This document shows, in pieces, positions 1 to 11,186 of a stretch of DNA of 64,000 bases (positions are counted from its first letter, which is position 1; each line of letters starts with the position of its first letter). The notes below the pieces were generated by a model. That model was given only the letters and a program-made list of their open reading frames with translations, ran no database searches and was not told the DNA's origin. Source of the DNA: Bilabrum cf. latius (lineage: Eukaryota; Bigyra: Bicosoecida; Bigyra; Bicosoecida); the NCBI GenBank assembly GCA_965178125.1, contig OZ237772.1:434001-498000 (forward strand), in the 5' to 3' direction. The position numbers and the translations under genes are program-made.

Positions 1-221
1 CCAATATGATCAAATACATCAAATTGGTTTGTCTGGGGTGCAGTGGTAGTGCTTGCAGGTACTTTGGGCAATGGACCTTTGTTTGAAGTTTCGTGCGACC
101 TCGATTTGCCCAGTGTGGACGGAATTTGAATTGGTCCTAGTCGCTCCACTTCGACCATTTAATGTATACCCTTCTCAATTTGTTGATCGATTTCGGCTTG
201 CACAATTGCGCAGCTGCAAAT

Positions 222-537
222 ATGTCTGGAGCTGCTGCTGGAGGCGCTGGTGATTCTGCACCCAAGGCTGGTGACAAGGCTGATGCCGCGAGCACTTACC
301 CCGCCCCCAAGCTTGGCGAGGGAGGTGATAAGATCATGAGCGAGCGAATGGCGGAGGTCCACGCGGTGAGAAATAGAATATTGCGTGGCTCCTCCGAAGC
401 AGAGGAACGTGGCAATGCCTTCGGCAGAGTATCTCCTCGCTGAAATTGAAGCATCGTGGTACATTATTTGAGATTTGTTTAATGTTTTCTTCCGTGCCCT
501 GCAGGATCTGTTCAAGAGAATCGTTAGGTTCTTGTGA
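222..537 (+). CDS. Small spliced protein, unknown function (58 aa)
   Basis: Two-exon model: exon 1 222-365, intron 366-504 (139 nt, GTGAGA...CCCTGCAG), exon 2 505-537 ending in TGA. The donor and the pyrimidine-rich acceptor look good and the join keeps frame. The product is Ala/Gly-rich at the N-terminus and ends in a short basic-hydrophobic helix (DLFKRIVRFL). An in-frame ATG at 162 could add 20 residues; 222 was chosen because the added residues lack character. Unspliced, the frame runs to a stop at 443. I do not recognise the family; the size and tail would suit a small organellar or membrane-associated subunit, but that is inference. Bases 1-221 hold nothing else I can support. Confidence 0.4.
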
Positions 538-780
538 TGTGGCCATTGCCTGAAGTCGATACATCTGTGATTCTGCAATTCTGCTTCAAATCCAGTTCAT
601 GCAAACGAATTCGTCGGGCATGAGTTTTCCTACTATCGGAAATGAAACGCATAGGCCAGTGGGAATGACCAGCACTGGTGCTACTCGATAAACTGCAGCA
701 CATTCTCGCGAAATATACTCCACGAGCAGCGTATCAAAGTGTCCACATGCGAAAATGTAAGAATTATCATCATGAGCATG

Positions 781-1877
781 TCACTCAGGTTCCCCTGAGC
801 CTCCGGCTCGCTCCTCTTCCTCGTGGGCCGGCACGCCCTCTTGGTCTAGATCTGCCCCACTCCTGGAAGTCCCTGCCAGCCTGAGTGCCCTGCTTGCAGC
901 TTCCAGTCGCTGCTGCCTGCGATGCATTGCAGCGGCAGCAGAAGGGGACATCGCATCTCCTCCATCCTCATCCCCGTCCCCTTGTCGCTATGCACTGCCT
1001 CCGAGTCTGTCCCCACTGGCAGTAGTACCGCCCCTCCCCTCTCCGCTGTGGATTCGCCTTGCGGGGCCTTCGAACCCCCCCTGTACCGCCCGCCCCGCGG
1101 TACCCGCAGAGGCGCCGCTATCGCCCAATTGAGCCTCGTGCAGTAGTCTAGCGCGCTCCGCGGCTGCCTGTTCCTCCACTGAGAGGGAGCCGTCCCCCGC
1201 GCCTCCCTGGCGAAATCCTCGAAAGTGGGAATCTATGTCAGATGCCTTGAGCGCCCCGATCATGTTGCGCCGCTGCTCGTCCGTCAGCTTTGAGTCGGCT
1301 TGATTTTCGGAATAGTCTAGCGTCATGAAAATAAACACGATGATTCCGACTAGCACAAGAGGAATTCGGAACATGCCTCCATAGTATGGGCCCAACAGCC
1401 ACCACGCAGCCCCGAATGCCCCAAGTACCAACGCGTTCTGCGAGTCAAAACAAGAAAAGGCAAGCTTTGAGTTCTAGCTGAGTGGCAAGCGTCTGTCCCT
1501 TTACCTCTGCGCAGTTGCACTTCGTACTGTGTTTCAGTTGAACAGGCACAGCTCACCAGCACGTTTATCCTGTTCCACAGAAAAGATTGTATAGCCTTCC
1601 AGTGCTGACCAAGATCGGACCACGCTCTGGACAGCTTCCTTTGCTTCTTCGCTTGCTTCTTGGCGGCTCTCGCAGATGCAACCGCTTCAATGCGTTCTTG
1701 CACCAGTGCCTACCTTTGCTCCTGCTCGCTTGGAGCATGCTATACGTTTCCCTCGATTTCAGCCTATCTTTTGGCAGCTTTCTCTTGCTACCTTCTTTTT
1801 CTAAGCTAAGCTAGCTCGCGCTTCAAGTTGCTATCTTTGTTCCGGACCGGCACGCCGTTCACGATTCTGGGAAACAT
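781..1877 (-). CDS. Two-exon membrane protein with coiled-coil N-terminus, unknown function
   Basis: Exon 1 is 1877-1557, the intron 1556-1438 (GTGAGC...ACTCGCAG, 119 nt) and exon 2 1437-781, ending in TGA; about 325 residues with TAG read as Gln. Residues 10-90 are rich in Lys, Arg, Gln, Glu and Ala and look like a charged coiled coil. Two hydrophobic segments follow the splice (ALVLGAFGAAWWLLGPYY and FRIPLVLVGIIVFIFM), then a disordered Gly/Ser/Glu-rich tail. In-frame TAGs fall both in the coiled coil (several) and in the tail (988-990). The start at 1877 is the first ATG after a TTTGGTGCAG that could itself be an acceptor, so an upstream exon is possible. A two-pass membrane protein is a safe description; no family was recognised. 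Confidence 0.6.
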
Positions 1878-2005
1878 CTGCACCAAACAAGTCACAGCCC
1901 AGAAGTACAATCGCGTACTATATCGTATACTTGCTTAGCTTGCTGAAAATGAGCCTGACAACCATATTGTCAGGGCTTGGTTCTATCCGGATCCCCTTGC
2001 GACCA

Positions 2006-2007
2006 TA
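2006..2007. repeat. TA target-site duplication, left copy (right copy 4706-4707)
   Basis: TA immediately precedes the inner element at 2006-2007 and immediately follows it at 4706-4707. Deleting the element and one TA restores an uninterrupted outer terminal repeat that matches 7440-7465. Confidence 0.85.
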
Positions 2008-4705
2008 GGGTGAAGGTTCGTCAATCCGGACTGGAGCCGCCGAACTTCGAGCGGGAAATCTGGCCGAGAACACCATGTCATATGTTTCCGTTTTTCTAGA
2101 TGAATTCTACACCGATTGAAGTTCCAAAAAGTGCATCTTGTTTCGGAAATCTTTGAGTATGTGACTAGTAACCTTGACGTGAAGTTAGTGCTCTGTGCAC
2201 CCCAAAAATCGGTGGCTCATCAATCCGGAACGCTGCAACTACACCACGAGCAATGAGTTCGGTATTTTGCCGCCGCGCACATGCTGTTGCTGAAGTGTTA
2301 GCTTTATGGTGTGGTAAATATCTTTCGATGGCTGGCATGCTAAGAACGGATATCATCGCGGAATGGCGAGTCCGGCCACGATTCGGACCGCTGTGCCGAA
2401 CTGCAACTTGTCGATTTACTCTCGGAAAAATTAGGTATAGGCAAAGAGAACCGCATGATTGGGATAAAACAAAGTTTTAAATCATGCTTCTAGTTGCTTG
2501 GAAAAAATAGCGAGCTCAGGAGCTTCCACCTGTGGCCTCATCTTCGATCTGCAGCGGGCGTGGCTTCTGCTCGCTGGCAGCTGCCCGGGCCTTCTCCAGT
2601 TCATCACATGCAGATGATGCGGTCGCCGAGACAGACTCCATCATGCTTATTTGGTCCGTCAGAGCCATGAAAGCGTTGTCATTATCTTCCTCGGTTGCAT
2701 CCTTGGAACTGGTGACCTCCATAAAGGTACCGAGAGCCCCAACGACCTTGCCAACTGAGGCAAGCACGGATCGCGTGGCTCCAATTGAAGTACCTGCAGC
2801 TGCAATCATAGCTGATACCTTTGTCTTTGCCCACGTGTCCAGCTGCTTTGAGTTCCAGTACACGCGCGTGTCCTGCGGTCGCCCTTGCCGCTCCTGCTCC
2901 AGGGGGTCTCGGCGGCCCCCCGGCTGGGTGGATCGCAGGCGTTTGGTAGCTCGCTCCACTGCATCGTTCTTGACCTTCTCGAACTGCTCCCCCGCATGTT
3001 TCTTTCCCCTCGACGACGCAATCAAAGTCTGCTTCCCGATGTCTGACCCATCCATGGCTTCTAGGACTTTTCCGCTCTCCTCCTCGCGTGCCTCCCAGTG
3101 CCTCTGCGCCGGCTGGCGCTTCCTCTTCCGACCCAGCTTCATGTGTTCTTCACGGCCCTTACACTCCGCAATGCGCTTCTTGATGTTAATTTCATGCAGA
3201 GGGGTGTCTGAATCGTAGTCCCACAGGCCGCAGTGCGCGAAGCCACTGTGTACGACATGCCCGGCGGGCTTGTCCCCACTTGGTCGCAAGATGTTGGCGA
3301 GGGCGTACGCCACTGCCCTTGGCGTCCAGTCCTTGTTCGTGTACGTGGTCACCAGCTTTCGAAACTCTGTCTTGAGCGGCTTGAATACCGAAACGTCCTC
3401 TACCTGCAGTTCTGCCTGCCGAGGAGTGAGGGGGGATCGTCACAATGATGAGGCGGTGGGCAAAGGCCCAGGCGATGGTGTCCAAGTCGTAATGTGCCGA
3501 GTGTCCGTCTGTGATTAGGATGGACCATTCGTTTGCCTACCGCCCCTAGTGGTTGTCAAGATTCCACACCAACTTCTCGATGAAGTCGCGCCAGAGCTTG
3601 CTGTTGATGAACGCCTTGGGTGACGAGCGGAGGAGGTCGCGCCCATGCCGGAGCACCTCCGGGTCCTTCTTGGAGATCTCGCTCACAGTGGGAGGGGGAA
3701 TGGCGTCACGGTGTTTGCCCTTTGTGATGTAGATGCTACACACATGCTTGCCGTCTGCATCCAACGCACACAGCAGCGTGGTGGTGTGCCTCGTTCCGTA
3801 CTCGACGGCGTTGCAATCCTTGGCAGTTGGCCTCCAAGCGCTAGCCTCGGGGTGATTTGATGCTCCCCCGGAAGCAGCCGAGCTACTGCTTGATGATGAT
3901 GAAGATGATGGAGCCCCTGTTGAGACAAGACCTGCTGTAACTGCAGCACAGCACTGGAACCCGGACTCATTGCACACGACCACTTGACGGCGCAGTTGGA
4001 TCTTGAACGTCTTGAATAGGCGGCGCAGGATGGCGAACAGCTCCCTGACGCTGCTAGCCCTAACTAGGAATCGTTCTGGCTAGTAGTTCTCATTACGCCG
4101 CGCAGAAATCTTGAACCGCTTCTTGAATCCCTTGAGCCAGCCACGACACAGCTTGTCGTACTTGCGACGGGGGAACGCTTTCTTCATATACAGGTCTTGC
4201 CAATAGTTAGCGAAAGAAATGATGAAGTCTGGATGTGGATGAACACCTGATCTATTCAGCTCCGAAATGAGAAGCTCCAGCTATTCCTCTGCTTCCCTAG
4301 GCAATGTCGGATTTGAACCGCCTCTCGCACCGACCGTTTGTCCGGCTGCTGCCTTCTTCACCCAGTCAGAGGCAGTCGAAGATGGAATGTCCAGACCCCG
4401 TGCTTTCAGATGGGATAGAGCATCCTATTGACTATTCATCTGGCTCAAAACCAGGATAAAAAGCTCGAATTTGGCGCTTTTTTGGGCGTCGCTTGGGAAC
4501 CACTTGGGGTTCCATCGCCACCTCGCACGCGCGTTTACGATATCTGCAATACACTCACATCGAGCCTTTTGTTTAAATGTTTCAAGAACTTTTTGCTGAG
4601 TGATTACTGTTCTCACTTAGCGAAAATTCGGCGAGCTACACGCGAATTGCAGTTTGAATGCCCATTCCGACTTGACGAGCCATCCGGATTGACGAACCTT
4701 CACCC
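2008..4705 (-). mobile_element. Inner pogo-type DNA transposon inserted in the outer element's left terminal repeat
   Basis: Perfect 23-bp terminal inverted repeats start GGGTGAAGGTTCGTCAATCC and lie at 2008-2030 and 4683-4705. The element is flanked on both sides by TA (2006-2007 and 4706-4707), the hallmark target duplication of the Tc1/mariner/pogo superfamily. It is 2698 bp and has one transposase gene on the minus strand (4439-2516). About 500 bp of non-coding sequence lies inside the left end (2031-2515), with CAATCCGG-like repeats near 2220. Confidence 0.9.
2516..4439 (-). pseudogene. Inner-element pogo/DDE_1 transposase, probably inactive (one frameshift)
   Basis: Starts at ATG 4439 and ends at TGA 2516. 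With TAG read as Gln it is open except for one frame change near 3430-3435, in a run of six G (plus strand); one base fewer would restore frame. The N-terminal third looks like a CENP-B/Tc5-type helix-turn-helix (WLKGFKKRFKISARRN). The DDE_1 core follows: VVVCNESGF where family members normally have a DE(T/S)GF motif, ILITDGHSAH for the second Asp, and LQVEDVSVFKPLK for the third. The first catalytic Asp position therefore reads Asn. A Ser/Gln-rich linker and a long charged C-terminal tail complete it. The frameshift and the D-to-N change argue for a dead copy, although a homopolymer sequencing error could explain the frameshift. Confidence 0.8.
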
Positions 4706-4787
4706 TAACTGTCCCAACCAACTGCAACTGTCCCAAGATTCAAATGCGACCACTTCTTGAGCTCATACAGGTCTCAATTCTAGAGTT

Positions 4788-7139
4788 ATGCAAGCATCCT
4801 CCTCCAGTTCTAAAGAATCATCAATACTCGACGCAATTGACGACTCGGATACTCGGGCTATCCTTCAGGTGTCTGTGGATGACGTGAATCGTGTGCTCGC
4901 TTGGCGCACGGCCTTGGAGCAATCGGTAGAAGAATGCACAGCTGAGCAGCCTGAGATGCGACTATATGAAGCGCAGCAAGCAGATTATATAATTTACAAG
5001 CAAAAGCTTTAGGTGTGGAGGGAGAGAAATCCCGGTAAGGTTCAAAATGACAGTGAAATCTACCGAGAGATTCAAAATGAGGTGTACCCAGAAAAGACGT
5101 TTAGCGCTGTCCGGAAGCGATTCCAGCGAATCTAGCAACGATTAACGTGCCCCCTACAGGATTTGTGTTGGCGAACAGATTTGCCCTAGTATGTTGAACG
5201 GGCACTTGCGAAGCTGGTCATATTGCGAGAGGATGAGAAGGTGCCGTTCACGCTTGAAGGACTGCGCCGAACTGCAACAGGCCTTCGCAACGACTTTTGT
5301 GCTGGTTCACACAAGGATGGGGTGCCACTATCGCGTGTGTGGTCAACCAGATTTCTAAAGGCTCATAAACTGAAGGATTTGCAAGGTGAAGAGAAGACAA
5401 TCAATCGTAGCGTGGCGGAGAGCCACACGTGCTTGCTGGACTGGTTTGGCGAAGGAGCAGCAAAACGAGGCCTGGTACTCAATACTGAGCTTGGCGTCGT
5501 CGTGTCAGGGACGTGCATTTATCACGAACGATTGTAGTTAAACATAGATGAGACTGTGATCATACTGCATGCCCAGCCAGGGTAGGGCGCAAGGGTTGAC
5601 GGGGCGGACCGTCTGGTGGTCAGGGCCGAATCGCCCCGTGCTGCGCTTCGCGCGACGCATTTTTCCAATACAAACGTATCATTCGTTCCTGTTGTATCAG
5701 CGAAGGATGGAATTGTTGCTGGCCTTCTCGTTTTCCGCTACGATGGCAAGTCTCAAAAGGTCAAACGCGAGATCCAGCGCGAGCAGGAATATGTGGCAGC
5801 CCGGTTGCAACGTGCGCAAGCCCAGCGCGATGCGGGCAAGCTCGACGACGACGGCCTGAAGGCGGAGCTCGAGGATATTCTAGCTGAGGTAAGGCTATCT
5901 GGGAATGTTGTGGACCCCTCGTCTGTCCAGAAACTCTTCTTGGTGCTAGCCAAGACGGACATCGAGCTCCTCGACATCATCGTGTTCTGTGCGACCCCCT
6001 CCGGCTACAGCAACGTCGGGTCCTTGTCCCTGCTGCTTCCAAAGATCGTGGAGTACGCAGCTAGAGTGCGAAGGGAAGAGAGGCTCCCTCCCACAGCTAG
6101 AGTACTGCTCACGATGGACAACCACTCGACGCATGACCAGCGGAGCCTCAGGAAGTTCTGCGCTGCCAACAACATCGACATCGAGCTCCTCCTTCCAATG
6201 AGCACCCACTTCCTGCAGCCCCTGGACGTCGCGTGCATGTCGTCCTTCAAAGCAGAGCTTCGTGGTGTTAAGAAAGACTTCTGTGTCTATCTGAGCTAGC
6301 TTCATTTCATGGAAGCATTCATGGCGTCTGCCCCGGAGGCGAAGAAGTCGGCACTAGCGAAGGCGTCGTGTGACGCGATCGGGGAGGAGTGGATCGCACC
6401 GCTGGTCTTGACCTGTGCAAGCCACAGCTTTCGAGCTTCGAATGCTGCTAGTGGATTCAAGAAGTGCGGACTTCTCCCGTTCAACCCTTCCGTTGTAGTT
6501 GACATGGACAAAGTCAAGCAGCACAGGGCCACGCTGCAGAGGGCCCGGGAGGGGGCCAGTGGTAGTGAGCTGTCAGACGTAGCCAAAATACTGGAGAGTA
6601 TCCCGACAGAGTCAGGATCTTTCGTGAAGAGTACTACGGCTGCCAGTGGAGCAGGCGCATCTGAGCCGTAGTCATCATCCTCGTCTGCTGTGCTTGGGCC
6701 TGCCACGGCTGACAACCTCGGGGGACTGGCGAGCGCCCAGCGCGTGGTGAGCGCCCATGATGCCCTGGCGAAGAGACGCCCCAACACGGCTGCATTCCTG
6801 AGATTAGCAGGTTTGGGGCTTCAAGCAAAGATTGAAAGCGCAGCTCGGGCACAACAATCTCAGAAAAGGCGACCAAGGCTGAAGGGGCTGCAAGGCAACC
6901 GTGGGGCCATCGGGCCCCGGGGGGGCGGGGGTGACGCCGCTTAGCTGCGGAAAAATCAGATGCGCGACCGCCCACTCTAGGATCAGTCCACAGATGAGAT
7001 TATTGAGCAGCTTGAGGAGGCTAGAGTCAACCTGGACGCAATGAGAGCTCAGAATCAGGCCCTCAAGGCCAAGATCGCGAAGATCTAGGCTGCAAGCAAC
7101 AAGAGGGCCATGCCAGCTTCAAAGAAGCGTCGAACTTAA
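4788..7139 (+). CDS. Outer-element pogo/DDE_1 transposase, apparently intact (783 aa)
   Basis: One frame runs from ATG 4788 to TAA 7137-7139 if its ten in-frame TAG codons are read as Gln; with the standard code it would break into many fragments. An N-terminal DNA-binding region includes a CENP-B-like stretch (GVPLSRVWSTRFLKAHKL). The DDE_1 catalytic triad is present: LNIDET, LTMDNHSTH and LQPLDVACMSSFK, the last matching the pogo-family LQPLD signature. A coiled coil (EIIEQLEEARVNLDAMRAQN) and a basic SKKRRT tail, a likely nuclear localisation signal, end the protein. The gene starts 81 bp after the inner element. Nothing in it shows inactivation, but the left terminal repeat is split, so mobility in cis is doubtful. 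Confidence 0.88.
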
Positions 7140-7552
7140 TATTTTTATATATGATTATACTGCTATTATACTGGAAACCTGAAAAAAAAGTGTGAAATGC
7201 GAGATATTTAGGACTTTGAAGTTGGGACAGTTGTGATTTTTACCAGGCGCGATCATGCCGGCCGCCAAGGCCGCCATCTTTGGTCGGCCATAGCTTGAAG
7301 AGAACATGTCGTCCTGAAAATCTGGTTACAGTTTTGAAATCTCCTTGAAAACCTGCTTCATTACCGAAAAGGACAGGGCCATAGTTGGACATTATTGCTC
7401 CGAATTTTGCGACTGAAGTTGGGAATTTTGCCGTTCAGCTTGGGACAGTTATGGTCGCAAGGGGATACCATTTCAATCGTTATTTACGGACGACTTCGCG
7501 AAGCCAAGTACCTCATTCGCTATCAGTACCATTTCAAGTACGCTGTAGGCTT

Positions 7553-10500
7553 ATGTTGCGGCGTTCAGGGGTGCGTATATTTTCCCTGTCACAAGCGAGA
7601 AGGCTGCGATACAATGTCGGCAGTGCGACAGCTAGTGTCCGGTTGCATCGACGCGGTCCATTCTTCACAGCTGCCAGAAGCAGTGCCGTTGGCCGGTCGA
7701 CCGGGAACGGCACCAAACTTATTCATGTGTCTCGGTGGGAATCATCGCCAAGTGCGTGGTCTTGCCCAAATGTTAACCTCCTGACGACCGAGGCGACAAG
7801 AGGCGATTTTTCCCGTGGCAGGTCAGACCTTTCCGCCAACTGGCTGGCGAAGCTTGAGCAGTTCTGGGGTGAACCGTTCATCCAAATTCTCTTACCGGAG
7901 CTCAGGTTGACGCCCTTTCAGAAAGAAAGAGTCTCCCCGGGTGACCTGCATGAGGCAGTCGATGTGGTGCGACAGGCCAACGTGGACGCGCTGCGAGTTT
8001 GCTGCACGCTTGGCGATGATGTACAGGCGGTAATGGTAGCAGTTCAAGCTGCGAGAAATAAGCCAGGCCGCGATATTCGCGGGAAGCCCGGTGTTTCTGC
8101 TGCTCTGGAGCGTTTGCATTAGCAAGGTTTGCTAGGAGCTTTGCAGAGCGAGGTTCCAGTTGAGTACTTTCGCAGCTAGTAGGCAGCAGAAGATAACGCG
8201 ACGCTGATTTCATTCCTGGAGTCAGAAGCAGAAGCTGCGAAACTGGCTCGGGAAGAAGCGAAGCTGGCTCGGGAAGAAGCGAAGCTGGCTCGGGAAAAAG
8301 CGGAATCTGCGAGGCTGTCCAGGACTGGGATCCCGACGCTCTCCTAGCTGGACCAAACCCTACTGTCAGGTGTCATGCACACCCGGGAAGATGTGGAGCG
8401 CTGCTGCTCTGAGTGGGAGGAGCGAGGGCTCGCGCTCGGGGAGCCTGTCCCGCACTTTCTTCCGAGCGGGAGATCTTTACGCTCCTTTTTGCAGGAGTCC
8501 TGCTCGATCGAGGGCATCGAGGATATCGTGGGGAATATGCAGGCAACAATTGACAACGTGATAGAGGCGCTTGTGGTATACAACCAAGCAATGGAGTTAG
8601 TCGATATTTTATCAGCGGACGTCGTGTTCATAGCTACTGGGGAGGGCTCCTCGAGGGAACTAGTACTACGGGACGCGATACAAGTCTTGCTCTCGCGAAT
8701 GACCGGCTCGCTTATTGATTTTTCCTTACCGAACAGGATACTATCGGGCCCGAAAGGAATGGGGAAGACTTGCATCGTGAAAGCCATCGCCCAGGCTGGC
8801 GCCCTGCTCGAGTTTGCCAACCCAAGGTGGACCGTGTGTAGCGTATATGTCTCGGCCCCAAAACCTAGTGTACCAGTTGGTCCGATGGGGTATATTTCCA
8901 AAGCACTGCATGATAGGGGCCTGCTGTGCGATGCCGACGGGAAGCCGGCAACGTGGGCTGTCGAGCCGGCAGTAGATCGGGCGGCGCACATGTACAAGTG
9001 GTGTCAGGATAGGAATATAATTCCCGTGCTGTTGCTAGACGAAGCAGCGCGTGTCCAGAACAGGACTGACTCCGAGCTGGAGGTGTTCAAGACTGAGCTT
9101 GAAGAAATGTGCGAGGTGAAGAAGTCTCATGGCATGATCCGACTGACCGGGACGTGGTCGCAGCTGCCCAGGCTCATGTACTCTTCTACATTTGGCAAGA
9201 TCGGTATGCACCACCACAAGCTGGCTGAGGAGTCGCTCCGGAACGGGTTGATGCCAGCGGAGAGTGCGCTGATGGGGCTGTACATCGCGCCGTTGCCACA
9301 GAAGGACCGGGAAGCCCTCCGCGCTCTTCTGGCTAACCACATGCTGCAGGGTCAACCCCGGACTCTGTCGAGGACCGGGTTCCTGGATAAGAATGGAACC
9401 GAGCCCACAGGGAGGAGTGTGCACTTCTCGTTCCGCAATGCCGAGGAGTTGCGGTCCAATAGCGGTGGCGTATGGGATGAGCAGCTGGAGCGCGCCACGG
9501 CGACCGTATTGAGATTGCAATACTCTTCAGGTGGCATATCGCGACACTTCAATGACGCGAGCCACCCCACTGCAGTACTTAGTAAGATCCTGGAGGCGCT
9601 GCGGTACAACCGCGGGATTCGACATTTGGCGGACTGGCTAGTCGATGCGACTCTCAAGCTCTTCCCCAATGTACTGGCACTGCCGTTCGACGAGTTCATT
9701 ACAAAAGTAGTCAAGATGGACGCTGACGTGCTAGACGAGGCCGTCGCGTTAGTTAATCCTGGTTTCGATAAATTCGCCCCGGAGATGCGAGAGGCGGCCG
9801 CCAGCGAGCTGCTCGACTACGCGGTGACGATTAGCCTGATCCACATGGAGTCGATGGGAGTGAAGCAGTAGGATTATACTGCCGGCATTCGTTTCAGCAC
9901 GCCTCTCTTTCTATCAGTCACCAGGCAGGTACTGCTAAACGTGCATACGGTGCTTCCCTGGCTCGAGCAGATGGCCTTGACTTGGCCAGACGGAAGGTTT
10001 GGCAAGGACTTGGCGGAGGGGCTAATCGCGGAGGGACTGGCCTTGAATGGCCTCAAGCTGCTGCCTGACGGGGAGAAGCTGGTCGGAGGCCTTGCCTTCC
10101 GCAGGGTAGATGCAGATGTGTGGTACAGGTATCACACGGCTAAGCGAAAAGACGAGGACGCAGCTCGTGCCAGGCTGCAGCCTCTATATTTGCAAAAGAT
10201 TTCAGGCGACATCGAGGTGCCTCTCAACACGCTGCTGAAGGAGATGCCTGACGAGTATAAGGCGGACCTGATCGCAGTATGTCACGCCGCCGGGAGCAAG
10301 CGCGCCTACGTGCTGAGGGTGCAGGTGAAGCTAGGCGAGTCAAAGTCCGCGTGGGTGCACGACGCTACGGCTCTAAGGGAGTGGTCGGACGTGCGGGAGT
10401 TGCTGCGCAAGGCAAAGAACCTGCAAGATATCGAGCTCGTCCATGTGCCCGTGTGGATGGCTCCCCGTACCACAGAAAACCACGCCAGGCAGATCGAGAG

Positions 10501-10681
10501 CAAAGGAGTGCGCGTGGTGCGAGGGCAGGACTTCTGGGACATGTAGATCCCTCATGTCCAAGCGATTGCGTGGCTAATTCCGCAAACGGAGGCAACCCAG
10601 CCCGAGGAGGAGGAGATGCACACGTTTGTCCGTGTAAAGCGACCCAAGGAGCAGTATGTGGAGTCTGTCAGCCAGGCCTGA
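7553..10681 (+). CDS. Crinkler/RHS-like P-loop NTPase with possible PD-(D/E)XK nuclease C-terminus
   Basis: Open from ATG 7553 to TGA 10679-10681 (1042 aa) when six TAG codons are read as Gln. Residues 205-260 include a charged repeat (KLAREEA x3). The NTPase has a Walker A LSGPKGMGKT at about residue 400 and a Walker B IIPVLLLDEA at about 490. The C-terminal third has a region resembling a restriction-endonuclease core (LIAVCHAAG...YVLRVQVKLG). This order, an ATPase followed by a REase-like domain, is known from eukaryotic Crinkler and trypanosomatid RHS proteins, which are often linked to mobile elements; the assignment is by motif and layout only. The start is uncertain: the frame stays open into the end of the transposon at 7385, 88 bp separate the element from this ATG, and a different frame (7530-7780) is also open. 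The 5' end may have been altered by the transposon. Confidence 0.6.
8236..8298 (+). repeat. In-frame tandem repeat in the NTPase linker
   Basis: Three units of about 21 bp (AAGCTGGCTCGGGAAGAAGC) encode KLAREEA repeats that would form a short charged helix before the NTPase domain. The units are nearly identical, so recent slippage is likely. Confidence 0.7.
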
Positions 10682-11186
10682 CGCAGGTCGTATAGCGGGG
10701 AAGCTTAGCTACTACTAGTAGCCTAGTCCATGAGGTGCCCGGGGGCCGCAGGAGGCAGAACCACCGCTGGATTTTGATGCCAAGTCGCTGGCGGCGGGGA
10801 TGGCCATATTTGCTTCTACCGTTGTGCTTCAAGAAGATGTATGTGGCTTGCACTTGTGTTGCAATCACCACGAACTGAAGCGGGTAAAGGTTCGCAGCTC
10901 TCCAACTGCAACTTGCGAGATGCAGCCTTTTTTTGTCTAATCCAGGATCTACTAGCCGTTCCATGCTAGCGCGCTGCTTGCATGAGGATATCATATCAAG
11001 CTCTGTGCCCAAACTCCAAAGAAATTTTAGCACGGTTTAGCTCTAGGTAGTTTGACATCGTCTACACGTAGGCCCTAACTCCGTCAATGACCGGTGGAGT
11101 AGCGACTGGAGCCTTGGCCCTTGTATGCCGGTCTTGCAGCGCTAGACCTATCACAACCCAAAGCCTTCTGGCAGATACTGTCCCTC
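10682..11186. other. Intergenic, convergent 3' ends
   Basis: A 505-bp spacer between the NTPase stop and the acetyltransferase stop. It is less GC-rich than its neighbours. I see no supported gene, RNA or repeat in it. Confidence 0.5.

Larger units (their letters stand above)
1992..7465 (+). mobile_element. Outer pogo-type DNA transposon (interrupted by a second element)
   Basis: The right terminus (7440-7465) is a 26-bp inverted repeat of the left terminus, which is found in two pieces: 1992-2007 (TCCCCTTGCGACCATA) and, beyond the inner element, 4708-4717 (ACTGTCCCAA). Removing 2008-4707 rebuilds the left repeat. TA follows the right end at 7466-7467; the left flank reads GA (1990-1991), with TA further out at 1984-1985, so the target duplication is imperfect. 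Without the insertion the element is about 2.8 kb and carries one transposase gene at 4788-7139. The motif TTGGGACAGTT recurs just inside the right end (7222-7232) and in reverse near 4727-4737, possibly as subterminal transposase sites. Confidence 0.85.
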
